64,000 nucleotides of DNA from Flavobacteriales bacterium (GTDB lineage: Bacteria; Bacteroidota; Bacteroidia; Flavobacteriales_F; PHOS-HE28): positions 2,399,497 through 2,463,496 of the forward strand of contig CP129489.1 in assembly GCA_030584065.1 (NCBI GenBank), in the 5' to 3' direction. This document shows positions 34,103-43,469 of this stretch, piece by piece. Below the pieces are notes generated by a model, which saw only the letters and a program-made list of their open reading frames with translations, had not been told where the DNA came from and ran no database searches. The translations under genes were made by a program, and so were the position numbers. Positions within the stretch are counted from its first letter, which is position 1. Each line of letters opens with the position of its first letter.

Positions 34103-35302
34103 CTAGCGTGTGTCGGTGGTGCGGGGTATGGCGACGGGGTCCGGGCGAAGGCTCATCGCAGCAGGATGCAGGCCGGCATCATGGCACATGCGCTCGAAGC
34201 TGGCCCATAGCGCCTCAGCGGCCTTCTCCCATGTGTAGCGCTCACTGCGCTTGAGCCCGGCCCTGCGCAGCTGGTCGCAGAGGGCCCCATCGCCCCAGAC
34301 CTCATAGAGGGCGCGGCTGATGGAGGCCACGCTGAACGGATCGCAGTAGTGGGCGGCATCGCCCGCCACCTCGGGCAGGCAAGAAGTCTCGGCCGCCACC
34401 ACGGGAACGCCGCAGCGCATGGCTTCGGCCACGGGGATGCCGAACCCCTCGAAGTAGCTGATGAAGGCGAGTGCATGCGCCGCGCCGAGGGCCTTGTGCA
34501 ACTCGTCCTGCCCGAGCCTGCCGGTGAACACCACGCGTTCCTTGTGCCGCACCTGCTTCCAGGCCTGCTCCATGCGCTGGTCCCACCAGAAACGCTCACC
34601 CACGATCACCAGCCGCATATCGCTCGGGTGCTGGATGAGCAGCTGGTCGAAGGCGAGGAGGAGGCGCGCGATGTTCTTGCGGGGATGCAGGGACCCTATG
34701 CAGACGAAGTAGGGCGCTCCACCGGTGAGCCGGGCGCGGGCGGCCGAACGCTCCGATGGATCCAGCGGCCGGAAGGCCTCGCCGACGCCATTGTAGAGCA
34801 CATCGATGCGCCCTTCGTCCACCTCGTACCGGGCAGCGATGTCGCGCCGGCTGAATTCGCTCACGGTGGCAAGCCTCGTGGCGTGGCGGGCGAACCGCGG
34901 GAAGTAGGAACGGTAGTAGCGACTGTACGCGCGGGGAAGGTCCTCCGGGTAATGCTCGAAGTTGAGGTCGTGCACCACGGCGAGCGCAGGCACCGTGCTC
35001 CGCAGGGCCACGAATCCATCGGGGCTGATGAACGCATCGGCTTTCAGGTCCCGCAGCTTCCGCGGGAGCAGCCAGTCGAACCACAGCCGGTAGAGCAACG
35101 GATGCCGCGTGGGCGGACCCATCACCACGGGACGCACATTGTGCCCGTAGATGAAGCGCTCATCGTACGGCCGGTCGAAGAGGAAGAGGAACTCGTGCTC
35201 CGGATGCGCCTGCACGATGCGCCTCATCACCTCATGGGTGAACCAGCCGATGCCCTCGAGCTTGTCCGGCAGCAGCAGTCGGGTGTTGACGGCGATGCGC
35301 AT
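34103..35302 (-). CDS. Glycosyltransferase family 4-type (GT-B fold)
   Basis: The 399-residue cytoplasmic enzyme opens MRIAVNTRLLLPDKLEGIG and has the GT-B C-terminal half with CIGSLHPRKNIARLLLAFDQ near 220. The sugar-nucleotide site EGFGIPVAEAMRCGVPVVA lies near 295. SCLPEVAGDAA completes the nucleotide-binding loop. It probably transfers a sugar from a nucleotide donor to a glycolipid, but donor and acceptor are unknown. It is a standalone transferase not linked to the export genes at 11911-16853. Confidence 0.88.
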   Translation of the reverse strand: MRIAVNTRLLLPDKLEGIGWFTHEVMRRIVQAHPEHEFLFLFDRPYDERFIYGHNVRPVVMGPPTRHPLLYRLWFDWLLPRKLRDLKADAFISPDGFVALRSTVPALAVVHDLNFEHYPEDLPRAYSRYYRSYFPRFARHATRLATVSEFSRRDIAARYEVDEGRIDVLYNGVGEAFRPLDPSERSAARARLTGGAPYFVCIGSLHPRKNIARLLLAFDQLLIQHPSDMRLVIVGERFWWDQRMEQAWKQVRHKERVVFTGRLGQDELHKALGAAHALAFISYFEGFGIPVAEAMRCGVPVVAAETSCLPEVAGDAAHYCDPFSVASISRALYEVWGDGALCDQLRRAGLKRSERYTWEKAAEALWASFERMCHDAGLHPAAMSLRPDPVAIPRTTDTR

Positions 35303-35376
35303 CCAGCGGCAAAGGTGGCGATGCTCCGGCCTGGAATCCGCATCGGATCACGGGCCGGCGATCGGCCGCAGCGCGC

Positions 35377-37812
35377 TCAACCGCGCAGCTCAGCACCGGC
35401 CTCCTTCTCCAAGGCAGCACGGATACGCCCCATCGCCTTGTCCACCTGCTCGTCCGTGAGTGTCCGTCCCGGGTCCTGCAGGATGAAGCTGAGCGCATAG
35501 CTCTTCTTCCCCGCAGGAAGCTTGTCGCCCTCGTACACATCGAAGAGCCCCACCTCGCGCAGCAGCTTGCGCTCGGCATGCAGCGCGATGCGGCGAAGAT
35601 CCTCGAACCGCGCCCCCGCGGGGAGCAGCAGACTCAGGTCGCGCCTCACCGCCGGGAACCGCGGCACCTCCTCAAATGTCGTGGCGCTCCCCCGGCAGGC
35701 GTCGAGCAGGGCTTCCTCATTCAGTTCGGCGTAGAGCACCGGCTGGTTCACCTCCGCCGCCCTCAGCTCCCGGGCCTTCACCTGGCCGAGAACACCCATC
35801 GATCGATGGCCCACGCGCAGCTCCGCACAGGCATCGAGCAGCGGGTGCGCCGCGTCCGTCCATTGCACCTGGGCAAGCAGGCCCAGCCGTGCGAGCAGCG
35901 CCTCCACCTCCTCCTGGGCATCCGCCCGCTCCACACTGCGCCCTTTGGCGCGCCAGCTCTCGCGGCCTGCCCTGCCGGTGAGGGCCAGGGCGAGGGTCTC
36001 GGTCTCCCGTGATGCCGAGCCTTGGGCGGCATAGATGCGCCCGCGCTCAAAGAGCCGCAGGTCGCGTTGCTGGCGGTTGAGGTTGTGAGCCAAGGCCTGC
36101 AGCGCCCCTGTGAGCAGCGTGGGCCGGAGCGCGTCGAGCTCCGAGCTGAGCGGATTGCTGAGCATGACCAGCGCCGCCGTTTCCGCGCTGCCGGATTCCA
36201 CGGCCCGGCGGGCGTTGATGAGCGAGGGGGTCATGATCTCGCGGAACCCGCGCGCGGCGAGGTGCATGGCCGTGCCGTGCCGCAGCGACTCCAATGTCAA
36301 GGGCTCACGGGCGACCATGGGCACCATCAGCCGGGCCGGGAGCGGCACGCGATCGTAGCCATGGATGCGCAGGATCTCCTCGATGACATCCGCCGGGCGC
36401 GATACGTCGACCCGGTAGGCCGGCACCTGCAGGGTAAGGACCGCCGCTGTGCGCTCGAGCACCCGGAAGTCCAGGAGTTCCAGCGCGCGCACCACCTGAT
36501 CGGGGGCGATGGCGATGCCGGTGAGGCGCTCCACCTCGGCGAAGCGCAGGCGCACTTCGGCGCGGCTGCGGCGCGAATGGTCGATATCGATGACCGGTGA
36601 GCTGACGCGCGCCCCTGCCACCTCGCGGAGCAGCATCGCGGCGCGCTTGAGCGCATAGACGGTGATCTCCGGGTCCACGCCGCGCTCGAAGCGGAAGGAA
36701 GCGTCGGTGCTGAGCGCGTGGCGGCGTGCCGTACGACGGATGGTTGCAGCATCGAAGCAGGCGCTCTCCAAGAAGACCGCCGTCGTGGCCTCGGTGACGC
36801 CGCTGTCAAGCCCGCCGAACACCCCCGCGATGCAGGCCGGCTTCACGGCATCAGCGATCACGAGGTCGCTGGCATCGAGCCTGCGCTCCTTGCCATCGAG
36901 GGTGGTGAATGGCTCACCCGCCGCGGCTTTCCGGACCACCACGCGTCCATCCGTGAGCCGGTCCGCATCGAACGCGTGCAGGGGCTGGCCGAGCTCATGC
37001 TGCACGAAGTTGGTCACGTCCACCACATTGTTCACGGGCTTCAGGCCGATGGCCACGAGCCGGTCCCGGAGCCATTGCGGCGAAGGGCCCACCTTCACCT
37101 GCGTGAGGGTCACGCCGCAATAGCGCGGGCAGGCATGCGCATCCATCACCTCCACGGCCGTAACGCGTGCATCATCGTCCTGTGCGAACCCGGATACATC
37201 TGGAAGCCCCAGCTCCATCGCCAGGCCTTGCCGGTAGCGGAGCGCCGCAATGAGGTCGCGCGCCACCCCTACATGCCCCATGGCATCGGTGCGATTGGGC
37301 GTCAGACCGATCTCCAGCACGTGATCGCTCACCAGGCCCAGATGCCGGGCCGCCGGTGTGCCCGGCACTGCGGCCGCATCGAGCACCAGGATGCCGTCGT
37401 GGCTGTGGCCCAGGCCGAGTTCATCCTCGGCGCAGATCATGCCGTGGCTCTCCTGCCCGCGTATGCTGCTCCGCTTGATGGTGAGGCTGCCGCCATCACC
37501 CATGTGCAGGATGGCCCCCACCGTTGCCACCAATACCTTCTGGCCAGTGGCGACATTGGGTGCCCCGCAGACAATCTGCACCGGCTCGCCACTACCGAGG
37601 TCCACCAGGGTCACGCTCAAGCGGTCGGCATCGGGATGCTTGGTGCATTGGAGCACATGGCCAACCACCACCCCGGCGAGCATCCCCTTCACGGGCTCGA
37701 AGGGCTCCACGCTTTCCACTTCAAGGCCCGTGCTGGTGAGCACCTCGGCAGCCTCGTGCGGCGTGAGGGCGGTGTCGACGTAGTCCTTGAGCCAGTTCCA
37801 GGAGATCCGCAT
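35377..37812 (-). CDS. pheT: Phenylalanine-tRNA ligase beta subunit
   Basis: The 811-residue subunit begins MRISWNWLKDYVDTALTP, with an EMAP-type tRNA-binding domain at about 40-150 (VVVGHVLQCTKHPDADRLSV). B3/4 and B5 domains follow (for example DASFRFERGVDPEITVYALK near 345), then the catalytic-like core and a C-terminal anticodon-binding fold (about 715-811). The upstream open frame to 37887 is not family-like, so ATG 37812 is chosen. It pairs with an alpha subunit that is not in this window. Confidence 0.95.
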   Translation of the reverse strand: MRISWNWLKDYVDTALTPHEAAEVLTSTGLEVESVEPFEPVKGMLAGVVVGHVLQCTKHPDADRLSVTLVDLGSGEPVQIVCGAPNVATGQKVLVATVGAILHMGDGGSLTIKRSSIRGQESHGMICAEDELGLGHSHDGILVLDAAAVPGTPAARHLGLVSDHVLEIGLTPNRTDAMGHVGVARDLIAALRYRQGLAMELGLPDVSGFAQDDDARVTAVEVMDAHACPRYCGVTLTQVKVGPSPQWLRDRLVAIGLKPVNNVVDVTNFVQHELGQPLHAFDADRLTDGRVVVRKAAAGEPFTTLDGKERRLDASDLVIADAVKPACIAGVFGGLDSGVTEATTAVFLESACFDAATIRRTARRHALSTDASFRFERGVDPEITVYALKRAAMLLREVAGARVSSPVIDIDHSRRSRAEVRLRFAEVERLTGIAIAPDQVVRALELLDFRVLERTAAVLTLQVPAYRVDVSRPADVIEEILRIHGYDRVPLPARLMVPMVAREPLTLESLRHGTAMHLAARGFREIMTPSLINARRAVESGSAETAALVMLSNPLSSELDALRPTLLTGALQALAHNLNRQQRDLRLFERGRIYAAQGSASRETETLALALTGRAGRESWRAKGRSVERADAQEEVEALLARLGLLAQVQWTDAAHPLLDACAELRVGHRSMGVLGQVKARELRAAEVNQPVLYAELNEEALLDACRGSATTFEEVPRFPAVRRDLSLLLPAGARFEDLRRIALHAERKLLREVGLFDVYEGDKLPAGKKSYALSFILQDPGRTLTDEQVDKAMGRIRAALEKEAGAELRG

Positions 37813-37873
37813 GCTGATGCCGTCGCCCGCGCGCGTTAATGCCCGGCGAAGGCCGGCGAAGATACCCTGCCGG

Positions 37874-37881
37874 TATTTTCG
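37874..37881 (+). promoter_or_regulatory. Candidate -7 element very close to the hydroxylase start
   Basis: TATTTTCG matches TAnnTTTG at seven of eight positions and ends only four bases before ATG 37886, implying a leaderless or nearly leaderless message. It is one of several such cases in the window. Confidence 0.45.
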
Positions 37882-37885
37882 CTGC

Positions 37886-39103
37886 ATGGATTACATCATC
37901 CTTGCCATCCCGCTGTTCTTCGCCCTCATGGCGGTCGAGATCGGGTGGAGCGCATGGGCCCGAAGGAGGGTGTACCGGGTGAGCGATTTCGTGGCCAACC
38001 TCGGCTGCGGCATCGGCTCACAGGTGGTAGGGGCCTTCACCAAGGCCGGCATCTTCGCCATCTACCTGGCGGTGTACGACCACTGGCGCCTCCTCACCCT
38101 TCCCAGCACGCCGCTCACCTGGCTGTTCGCCTTCCTGCTGATCGACCTGCTCTACTACTGGTTCCACCGCCTGAGCCACGAAGTGAACTTCCTATGGGCG
38201 GCGCACATCGTTCACCACCAGAGCGAGGAGTACAACCTGAGCGTCGCCTTGCGGCAGAGCTGGTGGCAGGGGCTCTTTAGCTTCTGGTTCTACGTCCCTG
38301 TGGCGCTGCTGGGGGTGCATCCGGCGGTAATCGTCACGGTAGGCGCCTTCGTCACCCTCTACCAGTTCTGGATCCACACCAAGGCTATCGGGCGCATGGG
38401 GCCGCTCGAACGGCTCTTCAACACGCCCAGCCACCACCGCGTGCATCACGGCAGCGACCCGAAGTACATCGACCGCAACCATGCCGGTACGCTCATCATC
38501 TGGGACAAGCTCTTCGGCACTTTCCAGCGTGAGGAGGAGGAGCCTACCTACGGCATCACCGTTCCCCTGCGAAGCTGGGATCCGCTCACCGCGAATTTCC
38601 ACTACTGGGGCGATCTCTTCCGGCTCGCCGGGCAATGCCGCACATGGGCCGACCGGCTGCGGGTCTTCCTGAAGCCTCCCGGTTGGCGCCCCCTTTACCT
38701 GGGCGGGCCGGACCGGCCCAAGGCAACGGGCCGCCCGACGCATCGAGTGCTCGAGGACAGGGCACACCGGGCGGTGAGCGGTTATGTGGTCGCGCAATTC
38801 GCTGTCCTCGTCTGCGCCACCGCCGTCTTCCTCTTCCTGCAGGAATCCATGGATCCCCCGCGGCAATGGCTCTCCGCTGCACTGATCCTGTGGTGGGTGA
38901 TGAACCTGGGCGCGCTCCTCGATGGCCGGCGTTGGGGCGTCTGGAGCGAGGTGGGCCGGATCTCCCTTCTGGCAGCGCTCATCGCTGCTTCTGCCGACCT
39001 GCTGCAAGCACCATGGCATGCGGTGCTCGCCGGCGCGCTTTGGGTCATCTCGGTGATGCATCTGCTGGCCGCCCAGCGCCGCCCGGGAAGCCCAGGGGGA
39101 TGA
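37886..39103 (+). CDS. Sterol desaturase-superfamily hydroxylase resembling alkylglycerol monooxygenase
   Basis: The 405-residue membrane protein has the di-iron histidine boxes HRLSHEVNF, HIVHHQSEEYN and TPSHHRVHHGSD in the order and spacing of the FA-hydroxylase superfamily. Segments such as HQSEEYNLSVALRQS, LYQFWIHTKAI, NTPSHHRVHHG, HAGTLIIWDKLFGTF and PPGWRPLYLG resemble the animal tetrahydrobiopterin-dependent alkylglycerol monooxygenase much more than CrtZ or sterol desaturases. A C-terminal block of about four more membrane helices (about 300-395) is also like that enzyme. Together with the next gene it points to ether-lipid cleavage. The substrate is inferred, not seen. Confidence 0.75.
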   Translation: MDYIILAIPLFFALMAVEIGWSAWARRRVYRVSDFVANLGCGIGSQVVGAFTKAGIFAIYLAVYDHWRLLTLPSTPLTWLFAFLLIDLLYYWFHRLSHEVNFLWAAHIVHHQSEEYNLSVALRQSWWQGLFSFWFYVPVALLGVHPAVIVTVGAFVTLYQFWIHTKAIGRMGPLERLFNTPSHHRVHHGSDPKYIDRNHAGTLIIWDKLFGTFQREEEEPTYGITVPLRSWDPLTANFHYWGDLFRLAGQCRTWADRLRVFLKPPGWRPLYLGGPDRPKATGRPTHRVLEDRAHRAVSGYVVAQFAVLVCATAVFLFLQESMDPPRQWLSAALILWWVMNLGALLDGRRWGVWSEVGRISLLAALIAASADLLQAPWHAVLAGALWVISVMHLLAAQRRPGSPGG

Positions 39104-39177
39104 TGCGGCCCGGCGTCCCAGCCCCGGGTGATCCCGCCGCATCGGCCGCAGGCCCGGTGGCTTGCCGCTGCGGCGGC

Positions 39178-39185
39178 TAACTTGG
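39178..39185 (+). promoter_or_regulatory. Candidate -7 element for the lysoplasmalogenase gene
   Basis: TAACTTGG matches TAnnTTTG at seven of eight positions and ends eight bases before ATG 39194. It supports that start over the longer in-frame ATG at 39128. Confidence 0.4.
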
Positions 39186-39193
39186 CCGCGCTG

Positions 39194-39925
39194 ATGAGCC
39201 TGCTGAAGAACAACTGGGTGAACGGGGCGCTGTTCGCAGGAGCCACCGCAGGCGCTATCGTGGGCGAGGTGCGCGACATCCACCCGCTGGTTTATGCCTG
39301 CAAGCCGCTGATGATGGCGGTGCTCTCGAGCTGGTTCTTCTTCAACAGCCGGCGCTACGGCGACCGGTTCACACTGCTCATCCAGGCCGGCCTGTTCTTC
39401 TCGCTCATGGGCGACATCGCGCTCATGTTCGACCACCTTGACCAGTTCTACTTCATCATCGGGCTGGGCGCCTTCCTCCTCGCGCAGATCTGCTATCTCC
39501 TCGCCTTCGCGCAGAACGTGGCCGATGTGGGCGGCGGTCAAGGGCTCCTGGTCTCTTCGCTCCTCGCCGCGGTGATGATGACCTACGGCGTGCTGTTCGG
39601 CATCGACCTGACGGAGCACCTGGAGGAGGAGGTGCTGGTGCCCGTGGGCATCTATGCCGTGGCCATCACGGTCATGGGCATGGCGGCGGCGCTCCGCTTC
39701 GGCCGCACCTATCTGCCCAGTTTCCTGATGGTATTCATCGGTGCAGCCCTCTTCATCGCGTCCGACAGCATCCTGGCCACGAGCCGATTCGTCCGTCCGG
39801 TCCAGCACGCGGATTGGTCGGTGCTGCTCACTTACGCCGCGGGCCAGTACCTCATCGCCCGTGGCGCGCTCCGGCATGTGCTCGACCCGGAGGAGGTGCG
39901 GCGGAAGGCGGCCTTGGACACTTGA
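39194..39925 (+). CDS. YhhN/TMEM86-family lysoplasmalogenase
   Basis: The 243-residue polytopic protein has about eight hydrophobic segments with conserved polar spots typical of the YhhN family: CKPLMMAVLSSWFFF near 34-48, LFFSLMGDIALMFD near 66-79 and FIGAALFIASDSILA near 178-192. The family hydrolyses the vinyl ether bond of lysoplasmalogens. It lies 90 bases after the alkylglycerol-monooxygenase-like gene on the same strand, suggesting a shared role in ether-lipid metabolism. The overlap with recG is convergent (3-base gap). Confidence 0.85.
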   Translation: MSLLKNNWVNGALFAGATAGAIVGEVRDIHPLVYACKPLMMAVLSSWFFFNSRRYGDRFTLLIQAGLFFSLMGDIALMFDHLDQFYFIIGLGAFLLAQICYLLAFAQNVADVGGGQGLLVSSLLAAVMMTYGVLFGIDLTEHLEEEVLVPVGIYAVAITVMGMAAALRFGRTYLPSFLMVFIGAALFIASDSILATSRFVRPVQHADWSVLLTYAAGQYLIARGALRHVLDPEEVRRKAALDT

Positions 39926-39928
39926 GGC

Positions 39929-42019
39929 TCAGCTGATCCTCCCCCATACCGCCTCGTCGCGGCGATTGCGGAGCGCGGTGGCGATGGCCGCATGGCGCGG
40001 CTCTGCGAGCAGCGGATCCTCATCGAGCACGCGCATGGCGGCCTGCCTGGCCTGCTGGAGCAGATCCGCATCCTCGATGAGGTCCGCGATGCGCAGCTGG
40101 GGCAATCCGCTCTGCTGCGTGCCGAGCAGATCGCCCGGCCCCCGAAGCCGCAGGTCGGCCTCCGCTATCTCGAAGCCGTCGTTGGTCCGCACCATGGTGC
40201 CGATGCGTGTGCGGGCATCGCCGGAGAGCTTGTCGCCCGTCATGAGGATGCAGAAGCTCTGCTCTGCCCCTCGTCCCACCCGGCCGCGGAGCTGGTGGAG
40301 CTGCGAGAGACCGAAGCGCTCGGCGTTCTCGACCACCATGACGCTCGCATTGGGGACATCGACGCCCACCTCGATGACCGTGGTGCTGACCAGGATGTCC
40401 GTCTCCCCCTTCTTGAACCGGGCCATCTCGTAATCCTTGGTGGCCTGATCCTGCCTTCCGTGCACGATGCCCACCGCATGCTTCGGCAGCGGGAACCTCC
40501 GCGACAGGCTCTCGAAGCCGTCCATCACATGCTTGAGGTCGCTCTTCTCGCTCTCCTCGATGAGCGGATACACCACGTAGATCTGACGGCCCTTGGCAAG
40601 CTCCTCCTCGAGGAAGCCGAACACGGCGTTGCGCGCGCTGTCGAACCGGTGCACGGTGCGGATGGGCTTGCGCCCCGGCGGCAGCTCATCGATGACGCTG
40701 GTTTCGAGGTCGCCATAGAGGGTCATGGCCAGGGTGCGGGGGATAGGCGTGGCGGTCATCACAAGCACGTGCGGCGGCACCTCGCTCTTGGCCCAGAGCC
40801 GGGCGCGCTGCGCCACCCCGAAGCGGTGCTGCTCGTCGATGACCACCAGCCCCAGCCGCTGGAAGACAACCCGGTCCTCGAGCAGGGCATGCGTGCCCAC
40901 GATGATGTGCACCTCGCCCTCGCGGAGCGCCGTGAGGATGCTGCGGCGCTCGGCGGCTTTCGTGCTGCCGGTGAGCAGCCGCACGTTGACCGGCATGTCG
41001 CCGAGCATGCGGGCGATGGTGGAGAAGTGCTGCTGCGCGAGGATCTCCGTGGGCGCCATGAGCGCCGCTTGGTACCCGTTGTCCAGGGCGATGAGCATGC
41101 TCAGCAGCCCCACCAGGGTCTTTCCGCTCCCCACATCTCCCTGCAGCAGGCGGTTCATCTGGCGCCCGCTCCCCATGTCGCGCCGGATTTCCTTCACCAC
41201 ACGCTTCTGCGCGCCGGTGAGGGGGAAGGGCAGGTGCCGCTCGTAAAAGGTATTCAGCCGCTCGCCGACCTGCCCGAACACATTGCCACGCACCTGCTGC
41301 TGCGCGCGCTGCTTCTGGCGCAGCAGCCCCAGCTGGATGTAGAAGAGCTCCTCGAACTTGAGCCTCCGCCGAGCGAGCTCCAGCCGCTGCGGATCCGTGG
41401 GGGCGTGCACCTGGCGGATGGCCTCCTCGCGCCCCATGCCGCCGAGCCACTGCAGCTGATCGCGGCCGAGGTTCTCGGGCAGCAGGCCGGCCACCTGGGG
41501 AAGCAGCGCCTTCTGCAGCTTCCAGATCGCACGGCCGGTGAGCCCCTTTGCCGCCAGCTTCTCCGTGGTGCTGTAGATGGGCTGCAGCGCGGCCTCAAGG
41601 CCGCCGTCCCACGCCGAGGCCAGCTCCAGTTCGGGGTGGGGCATATTCAGCCGGCCCTTGAAGGCACTCGGCCTGCCGAAGACGATGTACTCCTCGCCCG
41701 GCTTCAGCGCCTGCTGCACCCATTTGAGGCCCTTGAACCAGACCAGCTCGATGGTGCCCGTGGCATCCGTGAAGAGGGCCGTCATGCGCCGCCCCTGCTT
41801 CTCGCCCATCACCCTGGGCACCCCGATCCGGCCGCGCAACTGCACCTGCTGCATGTCCTCTTGAAGCCCGCTCACCGTGTGGAAGCGGCTCCGATCGATG
41901 TAGCGGAACGGGAAATGGAAGAGCAGGTCGCGGAAGGTGGCGATGCCGAGCTCCTTGCGGAGCAGCTCCCCGCGCTGGGGGCCTACGCCCTTGAGGTATT
42001 CAATGGGACTGTCGAGCAT
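39929..42019 (-). CDS. recG: ATP-dependent DNA helicase RecG
   Basis: The product processes stalled forks and branched DNA. The 696-residue protein has the N-terminal wedge/OB domain (about 55-165). The helicase core contains Walker A GDVGSGKTLVGLL near 300, DEQHRFG (Walker B) near 395 and TATPIPRTLAM. The C-terminal part has HGRQDQATKDYEMARF and QLHQLRGRVGRGAEQSFC. The length is typical. A TACTTTTC box faces this gene from the divergent gap at 42031-42038. Confidence 0.96.
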   Translation of the reverse strand: MLDSPIEYLKGVGPQRGELLRKELGIATFRDLLFHFPFRYIDRSRFHTVSGLQEDMQQVQLRGRIGVPRVMGEKQGRRMTALFTDATGTIELVWFKGLKWVQQALKPGEEYIVFGRPSAFKGRLNMPHPELELASAWDGGLEAALQPIYSTTEKLAAKGLTGRAIWKLQKALLPQVAGLLPENLGRDQLQWLGGMGREEAIRQVHAPTDPQRLELARRRLKFEELFYIQLGLLRQKQRAQQQVRGNVFGQVGERLNTFYERHLPFPLTGAQKRVVKEIRRDMGSGRQMNRLLQGDVGSGKTLVGLLSMLIALDNGYQAALMAPTEILAQQHFSTIARMLGDMPVNVRLLTGSTKAAERRSILTALREGEVHIIVGTHALLEDRVVFQRLGLVVIDEQHRFGVAQRARLWAKSEVPPHVLVMTATPIPRTLAMTLYGDLETSVIDELPPGRKPIRTVHRFDSARNAVFGFLEEELAKGRQIYVVYPLIEESEKSDLKHVMDGFESLSRRFPLPKHAVGIVHGRQDQATKDYEMARFKKGETDILVSTTVIEVGVDVPNASVMVVENAERFGLSQLHQLRGRVGRGAEQSFCILMTGDKLSGDARTRIGTMVRTNDGFEIAEADLRLRGPGDLLGTQQSGLPQLRIADLIEDADLLQQARQAAMRVLDEDPLLAEPRHAAIATALRNRRDEAVWGRIS

Positions 42020-42030
42020 CGGCGACGGGT

Positions 42031-42064
42031 GAAAAGTACCATGGCGGGCGCACCGTTACTTTTC
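42031..42064. promoter_or_regulatory. Divergent promoter region with mirrored TACTTTTC boxes
   Basis: TACTTTTC occurs on the minus strand at 42038-42031, ending 11 bases before the recG start, and on the plus strand at 42057-42064, ending four bases before ATG 42069. Both match TAnnTTTG at seven of eight positions. They form an inverted repeat around an 18-base GC-rich centre. Confidence 0.45.
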
Positions 42065-42068
42065 CCGC

Positions 42069-43469
42069 ATGCCCGGTCCCGCAGCCACGTTCTCCGGACG
42101 CGCAGCGACCGTCGCTCTGCCGCTGCTGGTTCTGGCCTACCTCGCAGCCTTCGCCTGGCGCTTCGCCGACGAGCGGTTGTATGCGGACAGCGGCTACTAC
42201 CTGGCGCAGGTGGTCAACGGCGGCGGCTTCCGCATCGAGCACGGCCGATGGGCCCTCGCGCTCTCCCAGATACTGCCCCTGCTGGGCGTGAAGGCCGGCG
42301 CCTCGATGAGCGCGCTCATCCTACTGCACTCCTTGAACAACGTGGCGTGGCTCGGCCTGTGCATGCTGATGGCCGCCCGCGGGCTCAAGGATGCCACTGC
42401 AACGGCAGCATTGGCGGCCACCCATCTCATCGGGCTCACGCACGGCCTCCTCTGCCCCATCTTCGAGCTGTACTACGGGGTCGATCTGCTCATCCTTCTC
42501 CTGTCCGCCCGTCGCTCATCGCGCATCCGCACCCCCTGGCGCTGGCCGCTGCTGGCCCTTCTGTTCCTGGGCGCCGTATCCGCGCACGCCATGGCGCTGA
42601 TGCTCGCCGTGGCATTGCTTGCGGCGGAACGCATCTGGGAGAACCGGCGCGACACGCTCCTGCTGGTCGCATCGCTGGCGGCCTACCTCCTGATCCATGG
42701 AGCGCGCCTCTCGCCGTATGAGAAGGACAGCGCGTCCTTCCTGCTGCGGGCAACCGATGGCGCAGCACTCTGGTCCGCAATGGGTCCGGACAGCCTGCTG
42801 GAGCTCGCCGGCTATGCGGCGCGCCACTATCCCGATGTGATGCTGCTCGCGGCCTGGGCCGCAATCGCGCTGCTGATGGCCCGCCGATGGCGCCAGGCCA
42901 TGCTGTTGATCGGATTCCTTTACGTGCTGCACGCCCTCATCACCCTCAAGCTCCAGGGATTCCTCCACGACCGCTACCGGGAGCAGTTGAACTTCGGAGC
43001 GGTCGCCTGGGTGCTGCTGATGCTCCTGCGAAACGCACCGTCGCTCCGCCTCTCGGCCTTGCTGCCCCATGCTCTGCTGGCTGCGCTCGTGTTCCGCATG
43101 GCCAGAGCGGAGTGGATTGCGCCGCATTACGCGGAGCGCACGCACCGCATCGAGCAGGCCATCGGCTCAGCGCGCGAAGCAGGCGTTTCCAAAGGCATCA
43201 TCGCCGCCCCCCTGTTCTTCGGCCCCAGGCACCATGCCATCGACCTTTCCTGGTCGGTCCCGGTGGAGAGCCTGCTCCTCTCCTCGAAGTACGGCCCCGA
43301 GGGCACGGTTTCCATCATCACGGCGGAGGATGCGGCATGGCCCGGTGCCACGGACCATCTCGATCGGTTGGTGTTCCGGCGTTGGGATATCGTTGCAGCG
43401 GGATGGCTCAACCCGCGTTATTTCAGCGCACCGCAAGGGCGCTATCTGCCGCTCACGGCCCAACCATGA
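42069..43469 (+). CDS. Polytopic membrane protein of unknown function, first of a paralogous pair
   Basis: The 466-residue protein has about ten hydrophobic segments. After the first helix comes an external loop FADERLYADSGYYLAQVV followed by GFRIEHGRWALAL, shared almost exactly with the next gene. The acidic loop after helix 1 is reminiscent of GT-C glycosyltransferases. LTHGLLCPIFELYYG and HDRYREQLNFG are also shared with the next protein. The C-terminal part (from about 350) is soluble. The two genes overlap by 4 bp. I do not recognise the family; a GT-C-like enzyme is a hypothesis. Confidence 0.75.
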   Translation: MPGPAATFSGRAATVALPLLVLAYLAAFAWRFADERLYADSGYYLAQVVNGGGFRIEHGRWALALSQILPLLGVKAGASMSALILLHSLNNVAWLGLCMLMAARGLKDATATAALAATHLIGLTHGLLCPIFELYYGVDLLILLLSARRSSRIRTPWRWPLLALLFLGAVSAHAMALMLAVALLAAERIWENRRDTLLLVASLAAYLLIHGARLSPYEKDSASFLLRATDGAALWSAMGPDSLLELAGYAARHYPDVMLLAAWAAIALLMARRWRQAMLLIGFLYVLHALITLKLQGFLHDRYREQLNFGAVAWVLLMLLRNAPSLRLSALLPHALLAALVFRMARAEWIAPHYAERTHRIEQAIGSAREAGVSKGIIAAPLFFGPRHHAIDLSWSVPVESLLLSSKYGPEGTVSIITAEDAAWPGATDHLDRLVFRRWDIVAAGWLNPRYFSAPQGRYLPLTAQP

